Origin: Vampirovibrionales bacterium
GTDB taxonomy: Bacteria; Cyanobacteriota; Vampirovibrionia; Vampirovibrionales; Vampirovibrionaceae
Direction: 5' to 3'
DNA: 64,000 nucleotides
Assembly: GCA_029866025.1 (NCBI GenBank)
Contig: JARXAD010000003.1
Coordinates: forward strand, 62,001 to 126,000
The notes under the pieces were generated by a model that ran no database searches, was not told where the DNA came from, and was given only the letters and a program-made list of their open reading frames with translations. A program made the position numbers and the translations under genes. Below are positions 58,112 through 64,000 of the stretch, one piece after another. Position 1 is the stretch's first letter; each line of letters starts with the position of its first letter.

Positions 58112-58555
58112 ATGTTTAATAAACACGTTGCTTCCATTGTTTTATTAACGGCTATGCCTCTGTTCTTAACCACAGATAAAAAAGTAAGCCCTTCAGCCAG
58201 TTCGCCTCAGTCTCAAGCAACCGAATCAATGATTCAGGAAGACACCTTTAAGCTCTCTACCATGGGCGAATTAAAGCAGTTTTTCATCACAGCCGATTCA
58301 GCCTATCAGCAAGCCCACAGCTCTGCAGATAAAATTCGAATGATGCAGGAGGTGTTTGATTACTATAAAGGCAATTACACGGGCGAAGGCGCCACTTCGC
58401 TAAAAACATCCGATGAAAAAAAGCTGTTTGCCCTATTAATGGCTCATGCCGACCGTTACAAAGAACTAACGACTGAAGAACAGCAAGCCCAGCAGGCGGA
58501 ACGCTTTCGACTGGATTTAGCCAAATTTTGGGAAAACTACCGCACTAAAAAGTGA
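58112..58555 (+). CDS. hypothetical secreted protein
   Basis: ~147 aa, N-terminal hydrophobic segment. Confidence 0.6.
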   Translation: MFNKHVASIVLLTAMPLFLTTDKKVSPSASSPQSQATESMIQEDTFKLSTMGELKQFFITADSAYQQAHSSADKIRMMQEVFDYYKGNYTGEGATSLKTSDEKKLFALLMAHADRYKELTTEEQQAQQAERFRLDLAKFWENYRTKK

Positions 58556-58592
58556 ATGAGGCCTACTTTGGGCAATGGACTCCGAGTAAACG

Positions 58593-58952
58593 CTAGGCCA
58601 TCTTATGGAATAAAGATCCATCTCCCTGAAGCAGTTTTTCCTCCTTCAAATTGTAACACACCCGGTAGTTAGGATTGTCAGCATGGACTTGAGGGACGCC
58701 ATGTCTTCTCTTTTGAATTTTTCCTAGGTCAGGTGCTGTTAGGACAAGGCGATCATTAAAGGGATCAAAGAGCCCTACGCGGGGGGATTTTTTTGACAAA
58801 AACCCCCTGCAAGCCTCTTCGATTACAGCGACCATTCCGGAATCATCTATGACGACTTTTCCAACAGGTTTGTCTAGCTTGGGGCAAATTACGTTAAATA
58901 CTCTTCTAGCGCCAGCAGTAGGATTCATAAAAATTATCTCTCCAAGTTTCAA
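58593..58952 (-). CDS. hypothetical protein
   Basis: 119 aa ORF. Confidence 0.5.
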   Translation of the reverse strand: MKLGEIIFMNPTAGARRVFNVICPKLDKPVGKVVIDDSGMVAVIEEACRGFLSKKSPRVGLFDPFNDRLVLTAPDLGKIQKRRHGVPQVHADNPNYRVCYNLKEEKLLQGDGSLFHKMA

Positions 58953-59292
58953 CCTAACTACGGTTGGTAGGGGTCACATATATTGTATTAAATACACTTG
59001 TATGTCAATTGGTCTCTCTATCTCATTCTGTATGCATTAAAACCGCCGCGCCCAAAAAGGTGCTAGCCATTCCACACATTATTTCAAACCTGTTACCAAC
59101 AGCTTCTTCTGTAGCATTAAAACGTCATCCCTCTGTCATTCCACAGTCATCCATCTTTGCTTCACTAAGGGTGTTCACAAGCAGAGACACACTGGAGCAC
59201 ACCGACATGAAAAAGCTACTTCGCCTTAACAACTGGGTACTCACCTTAGGTACCCTATGGCTTCGCTACAATCGGATGTGCTTGCTGTAGGG

Positions 59293-60027
59293 TTATTTGG
59301 AAGCCTTACACCCTTGAGCAATGGTGTTGTTTAAATCGGTGGCTTCTGCGCTACCAGCAGGCAAAGCTGCCAACTGGGCTTGGGCCTCAGTCAATTTACC
59401 CAAACGGCATTGCAACTTACCCAATCCCACCCGTGCCGCATTAAGTGTAGGCACCTTAGCCAAAGCGGTACTGTATGCACCTGCCGCTTCATCCAACTGT
59501 TCGGTTTCGGTGTACACCCAACCCAAAGTGGCAAAGGCGTAACCATTGTCAGGGTTCAAACGTGTGGCTTTTAAAGCCGCTTGCAGGGCCTGCGGCCACA
59601 AGTGCTGTTCCGCCAAAACCCACGCCAAATTAGCATTGGCATCGGCATTATTGGGTTCTGCCGCCAACGCGGTGTTTAAACGTTCCGTAGCCTTAGGCCA
59701 TTGTTTTTGTTGGGCCAAGGCCACCCCCAAGTTTACGTTGGCCGAGACGTGCTGTGGAAAAATAGCAATCACTTTCTCAAAAGACGCTTTGGCTTTGGCC
59801 GTATCCCCCACCGTTTGAGCAGCCACCCCTTCATCAAAATATTTTTGAGACAGCGCCTGTTTATCCGCTTCGCTCATGGAAGCAATACTGGGCTTGGTAA
59901 AGGTGCTTACCCATTCTTGTACCGTTACCACTGGGTCACAACCCGTGAGTCCTACTAGCAAGGTGGACACTAGTCCCACAGAAACCAAGCGAGACATCGG
60001 CAACGACGGAGTTAACACGGACAACAT
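59293..60027 (-). CDS. TPR-repeat lipoprotein
   Basis: LLVGLTGCDP lipobox; TPR units AKASFEKVIAIFPQHVSANVNLGVALAQQ. Confidence 0.85.
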   Translation of the reverse strand: MLSVLTPSLPMSRLVSVGLVSTLLVGLTGCDPVVTVQEWVSTFTKPSIASMSEADKQALSQKYFDEGVAAQTVGDTAKAKASFEKVIAIFPQHVSANVNLGVALAQQKQWPKATERLNTALAAEPNNADANANLAWVLAEQHLWPQALQAALKATRLNPDNGYAFATLGWVYTETEQLDEAAGAYSTALAKVPTLNAARVGLGKLQCRLGKLTEAQAQLAALPAGSAEATDLNNTIAQGCKASK

Positions 60028-60107
60028 AATAAACCCATCTCCAATTAAACACAGCGCCGGATGCCACCAAGTGAACCCAAGCAATAACTAGAATGGTACT
60101 ATAGAGA

Positions 60108-60635
60108 ATGAAAAACAGACAATCGTTCCTTCAGTTTAAACAGGATCCCTGGCTTTCTATGACCCGTGTAGCCCTTACTTCTCAGCCATCCCTAACGGTC
60201 CAACCCATAGCCGAAGAATACCAACCCTTGCTGGCTCGGATTGCCAGCATTCCCGCCATTCGTCATTTGGGCATGGTCATTCAACAACTATCCCCCGGTA
60301 AATGTGTGGCTCTCATGCCCCGTCCTACGGAGATGGATGGTATTTACGAAAGCTATCACGGGGGGCTATTAACCACGGCCGCCGACATGGCAGCATGCTT
60401 TGCCGTCCTTACCCAAACCCCAGCGGAGCAAGCTGTTACTACCACCGATTTGACCATTCGTTTCATTGCGCCTTGCCTATCCGCAGTAACGGTTGAGGCG
60501 ACGGTAATCAAACTGGGAAGAACCCTCTGTCCCGTCGATGTTCGCCTAACAGACGACACCGGAAAACTGGTCGCCATAGGCATGGTGACCTACATGCGCT
60601 TGCCCCATATTCCCCACCAACAACATCCAGCCTAG
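60108..60635 (+). CDS. PaaI-like hotdog thioesterase
   Basis: YESYHGGLLTTAADMAACFAVLTQTP...TTDLTIRFIAPCLSAVTVEATVIKLGRTL. Confidence 0.75.
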   Translation: MKNRQSFLQFKQDPWLSMTRVALTSQPSLTVQPIAEEYQPLLARIASIPAIRHLGMVIQQLSPGKCVALMPRPTEMDGIYESYHGGLLTTAADMAACFAVLTQTPAEQAVTTTDLTIRFIAPCLSAVTVEATVIKLGRTLCPVDVRLTDDTGKLVAIGMVTYMRLPHIPHQQHPA

Positions 60636-60713
60636 GGGGATCCGGCTTGTTCACTGAAGCCAGAGATTCGGTGGACCGATAACGATACTACGGCATACTA
60701 GAGGAGCCACCTG

Positions 60714-60923
60714 TTGACGAATGACCAAAAATACAAACGCCTTAGCCGTAAAGGGGTTTCCATAGTGGAGTACGCCTTGGTGGCAGCCGTAGTGGTGGTG
60801 CCCATTATTATGGCTGTGAATAGCCCTGATTTACGGACGGCCGTTCAAAAGGTATTTACCGACACCGTTAACACGCAAGATACCTCTGGCAATTTAAAAA
60901 TCGATTCTTTTGGAGAGCATTAG
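60714..60923 (+). CDS. Flp/type IVb pilin-like protein (TTG start)
   Basis: RLSRKGVSIVEYALVAAVVVVPIIMAV. Confidence 0.75.
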   Translation: MTNDQKYKRLSRKGVSIVEYALVAAVVVVPIIMAVNSPDLRTAVQKVFTDTVNTQDTSGNLKIDSFGEH

Positions 60924-60976
60924 GCATCATCAGGTAGATAAGCCTTTACTGCCGTAGGCCGTGGTATACTTTTAGC

Positions 60977-62713
60977 GTGACTATGCCATTTGTTGAGGGT
61001 TTTAGGGTGAAGCGGACTTTGGGTAATACCGCACCATCGGTTCATACGCCTGCTAGCGTGCTGTTAACGTTGGTCTATATAGGCGCTGCTGCCAGTGGTA
61101 CCCTAGGCTTACTGCCCTTCAGTGCTTCTTCCGCCTGGGCCTCCGAACTCAATGGATTTCGCCTGGAAAGCCAGAGCGACGGTTCTTTATCGGTCCAGGT
61201 GCAAGCCGATACCCTTCCGGCTTACGACATTGAGCCTTCTGGCAACGGCGTTAGCATCCTGTTAAAAGACACGCATTTATCCGACAGTTTGCGCCAAAAG
61301 GGCTTGCCTGTTGTTATTGATAACCGCAACCGGGCCATTGGCCGCGCCGTACCCGGCGAAGGCAACACCGTTAAAATTATCATCCCCAATTGGAAGCCTG
61401 AACAAGGTGCGTTGCGCATAAAAGCAGATACAGGTTCATCCTACTCCGATTCACCTAAAATTTTACCCCGGCCCGGAATCGTTGCCCCCTCCGAGCGTCT
61501 AACAGGAGCCTTTCAAAGCCAGTTTCGTTCGGCGGCTCAGGCCCTTAATAAGTCCAGCACCAACATTATGGAAGAAACCTCCATTTCGTTACCTGCTGTA
61601 GAAAGTCTTCCTTCTCCTCGCACCAGTGCTGCAAAATCATCCAACACGCGTCGCAATAAAAAAATCACCTACCGCCCCGTGGTGTCTCAACCTACTGCCT
61701 TACCCAAAGTGGTAAACTGGAACCAGCCCGAAGCACCGGCAGCCACCCCGGTGGCAACACCCATGGCTCGTAGCCCGTATGAAGCATCTTCTTTGCCGTT
61801 ATCAGCTCCTACAGCACCCCCTCGTGGAGCGGTGCCTTGGCCCGTGGTGGTTCAGCCTGCCCCAACAGCCAAATCGACGGGGTGGGGAAGTTACGGGCAA
61901 ACAGAAACAGAAAACCCCTATGGGATTGATTCCATTGCGGATACCGTGACGCCCAGTGCAACCACATCAGCTTCTATGGGGAGCCAACTCAAACAATTTT
62001 TTGACAATATTACCGGCAATCGATTTTCCAAGCCCTTTGGAGTGGCTTTTTGGGCGCTCATGGTAGGCGTTATTTTTATAGCCTGTCTTGGCTTTTTGGC
62101 ATTAGCCATTGGTTTGTTGTGCACCCGTTTAGTATTTATCCCCTTTAGTGGCAACGCTTCTGGTAAGGTATCCACAACAAAATCGCGGGCAAGCCTGTTT
62201 GCCTGGCGTCATAGCGCTGCAGAGGAAGACACTATCGATGAGGAAACGCCCTCTGTTTCTGCCGCACCAAAACTTAGGGGCCCCGTAGCCAAGCGGTTTC
62301 CCTTTGTGGCATCGGGATTGTCACAAACTGCTTCCATGTATGTGCCCCATACTGTGGGCCGAGAGCACGATGAGCCCATGCCCAAGCGGTCTATTCGTAA
62401 GCGTCCTCAAATTATTCAGCCCCTTTCTCCTCCGGTGGAACAAAGAAGAACTTCGGATGTTCTAGATACACCCACTCGGCCGTTAGGGTATTCCAACCCC
62501 ATTGCCACAACGGCATGGCGCCCGCATGTGGCAACCACCCCCTCCCCTACATCTCCGGCTATTATTCGTCAAACCCTGGCCCCTCCTCTGCCCATCGAAT
62601 CCCGCGTGGGTTGGTCTTACCCTGATGATGACCGCGACTTGATGGCATCACCTCAGCGCCCAGTCGTACCACCATCCCCCGTAGAACGCGCCTTGTACCG
62701 GTTGATGCTATAG
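60977..62713 (+). CDS. hypothetical AMIN-like/membrane protein
   Basis: 578 aa; LNGFRLESQSDGSLSVQVQADTLPAYDIEPSGNGVSILL; TM FWALMVGVIFIACLGFLALAIGLLC. Confidence 0.6.
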   Translation: MTMPFVEGFRVKRTLGNTAPSVHTPASVLLTLVYIGAAASGTLGLLPFSASSAWASELNGFRLESQSDGSLSVQVQADTLPAYDIEPSGNGVSILLKDTHLSDSLRQKGLPVVIDNRNRAIGRAVPGEGNTVKIIIPNWKPEQGALRIKADTGSSYSDSPKILPRPGIVAPSERLTGAFQSQFRSAAQALNKSSTNIMEETSISLPAVESLPSPRTSAAKSSNTRRNKKITYRPVVSQPTALPKVVNWNQPEAPAATPVATPMARSPYEASSLPLSAPTAPPRGAVPWPVVVQPAPTAKSTGWGSYGQTETENPYGIDSIADTVTPSATTSASMGSQLKQFFDNITGNRFSKPFGVAFWALMVGVIFIACLGFLALAIGLLCTRLVFIPFSGNASGKVSTTKSRASLFAWRHSAAEEDTIDEETPSVSAAPKLRGPVAKRFPFVASGLSQTASMYVPHTVGREHDEPMPKRSIRKRPQIIQPLSPPVEQRRTSDVLDTPTRPLGYSNPIATTAWRPHVATTPSPTSPAIIRQTLAPPLPIESRVGWSYPDDDRDLMASPQRPVVPPSPVERALYRLML

Positions 62714-62739
62714 GGCTGTTTCCCTTTAATTAAGACCTT

Positions 62740-63309
62740 TTAGGTGCGTTTCATGGCGCGATCGATGTCGCGCTGTTGGTCTTTTTTGGCGAGGGTTTCG
62801 CGCTTGTCATAATTTTTCTTGCCTTTACACAAGCCTAGCTCTACTTTAACCCAACACCGTGAGAAAAATAGCTTCAGAGGGATGAGAGAATAGCCCGAAA
62901 GTTGCATTTCCGAAGCCAGCTTGCGTATCTCCTTGCGATTCATGAGTAATTGGCGTGGTCGTGTGGGCTCATGATTAAACACACTGGCCTGTTCGTATTG
63001 TTTAATGTGCATACCATGCAAAATCACCTGGCCTTTTTCCACACGGGCATAAGCTTCGGTTAACGTAACAGCATGCTGGCGCAATGATTTTACTTCACTA
63101 CCCGTTAAAGAAATCCCTGCCACAAAGCGTTCTTCCACATAGTAATTGTGAAAGGCCTTACGGTTACTGGCAATTGTGGATGACGTCGACTTTTTGGTTT
63201 TACCCGACGGCTTACCGGCACTTTTACCAGAAGGGGTAGTGGGTTTGGAGGCCGACACGGCAGACTGCTTTTTCCTATCAAAGAAACGAGACTCTCCATC
63301 ATACGTCAA
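62740..63309 (-). CDS. smpB: SsrA-binding protein SmpB with extended N-terminus
   Basis: ASNRKAFHNYYVEERFVAGISLTGSEVKSLRQHAVTLTEAYARVEKGQV; KGKKNYDKRETLAKKDQQRDIDRAMK. Confidence 0.93.
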   Translation of the reverse strand: MTYDGESRFFDRKKQSAVSASKPTTPSGKSAGKPSGKTKKSTSSTIASNRKAFHNYYVEERFVAGISLTGSEVKSLRQHAVTLTEAYARVEKGQVILHGMHIKQYEQASVFNHEPTRPRQLLMNRKEIRKLASEMQLSGYSLIPLKLFFSRCWVKVELGLCKGKKNYDKRETLAKKDQQRDIDRAMKRT

Positions 63310-63423
63310 GTCCGCAACATCCTACTTAATGATTTGAGCAAGCGCACTGAATGAGGGAGATTCCATTGCTATAATAAACAGAATGCGTCACGATCTCTTT
63401 CCTTGGTTCACAAGTAGCCTTCA

Positions 63424-64000
63424 ATGTCTCAGCCTACCCATCATCGTCTCTGTCGCCTCACACCACGGGCATGGCAAGCATTGCTAAGCCAACCCACTGC
63501 CGCGCCTGCCTTGTCCTATTCAGGCATTCGGCAAGGGTACCCACTCAGTCCTGCCCCAATGGGGTGGGCCATTGTGTTGAACGGCCAGCAGGATTCCTCA
63601 CCACCCTTAGCGGCGGTTTGGGTGGTAGTGGAACGCCCCCATCAATGGCGGTTGATATGGTCCACTCAACCGGGTGAGGCTTCTGCCAATGAAGCTTTAC
63701 TCGCCCATTTAGCAGCGCAAGCCCAGCGCCACGGCATTTCTCACTTTAGCTGTGCCATCGAGATGAACGGAACCGTTTTAGCGGGACTACTCAAATCCCA
63801 TGGCTTTCGTCATGTGGCTACTCAAACCCACTGGCACACTGTTTTGGAACAACGGGCATCTCACTCCCAAAAAAAAGATGCAGACGGAGTATTACCGTCG
63901 TTGCGCTTGGCCCGATACAACGATGCCTGGCCTCTGTTTCATTTGGCTCAAGAAGCCTGTCCTGTCCATGCGCGCCCCTACCTCATGCCATGGCCTCCCA
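63424..64000 (+). CDS. hypothetical protein, 3' truncated by window
   Basis: Open frame from ATG 63424 (MSQPTHHRLCRLTPRAWQALLSQ...) to window end. Confidence 0.6.
   Translation, partial: MSQPTHHRLCRLTPRAWQALLSQPTAAPALSYSGIRQGYPLSPAPMGWAIVLNGQQDSSPPLAAVWVVVERPHQWRLIWSTQPGEASANEALLAHLAAQAQRHGISHFSCAIEMNGTVLAGLLKSHGFRHVATQTHWHTVLEQRASHSQKKDADGVLPSLRLARYNDAWPLFHLAQEACPVHARPYLMPWPP

Noticed and set aside
57829-58173. 114-aa minus ORF across tRNA-Val
   Set aside because: Overlaps a tRNA and the 57275 gene; typical spurious tRNA-overlapping ORF (ALRDSNPRPSPCKGDALP)

Overview
The window is a compact bacterial chromosome segment dominated by housekeeping genes: carA, gltA, eno, ftsY, leuC, topA, mreB, trmL, smpB and three tRNAs. 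It also carries a surface-glycan cluster at about 32-43 kb. The host lineage cannot be fixed from sequence alone; a cyanobacterial-relative (Vampirovibrionia/Melainabacteria-like) origin is only a guess. The standout is an element of about 11.35 kb (43239-54593) that I interpret as an integrated tailless, membrane-containing double-jelly-roll (DJR) virus of the PM2/corticovirus type. It has a compact FtsK/HerA-type packaging ATPase, an adjacent 296-aa PM2 P2-like major capsid protein, and a series of tiny or tail-anchored membrane proteins. It also has a C1q/TNF-like spike candidate, an M15-type peptidase, a 29-aa very basic protein, and a divergent leftward regulatory/replication module. It encodes no recognisable integrase. 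Instead it lies between two dif-like sites that share an identical XerC arm (AACGTCTGATAA), and the right-hand site is a near-canonical complete dif (ACGTCTGATAA-TGTATA-TTATGTTCAAA). This suggests integration by the host XerC/XerD recombinases. Other notable items: a polyC(9) frameshift, three tandem EF-hand paralogs with YPPP tails (the third frameshifted), a 128-bp tandem repeat, a triple-receiver protein with an adjacent Hpt protein, a truncated TMEM175-like fragment, and a structured-RNA candidate.
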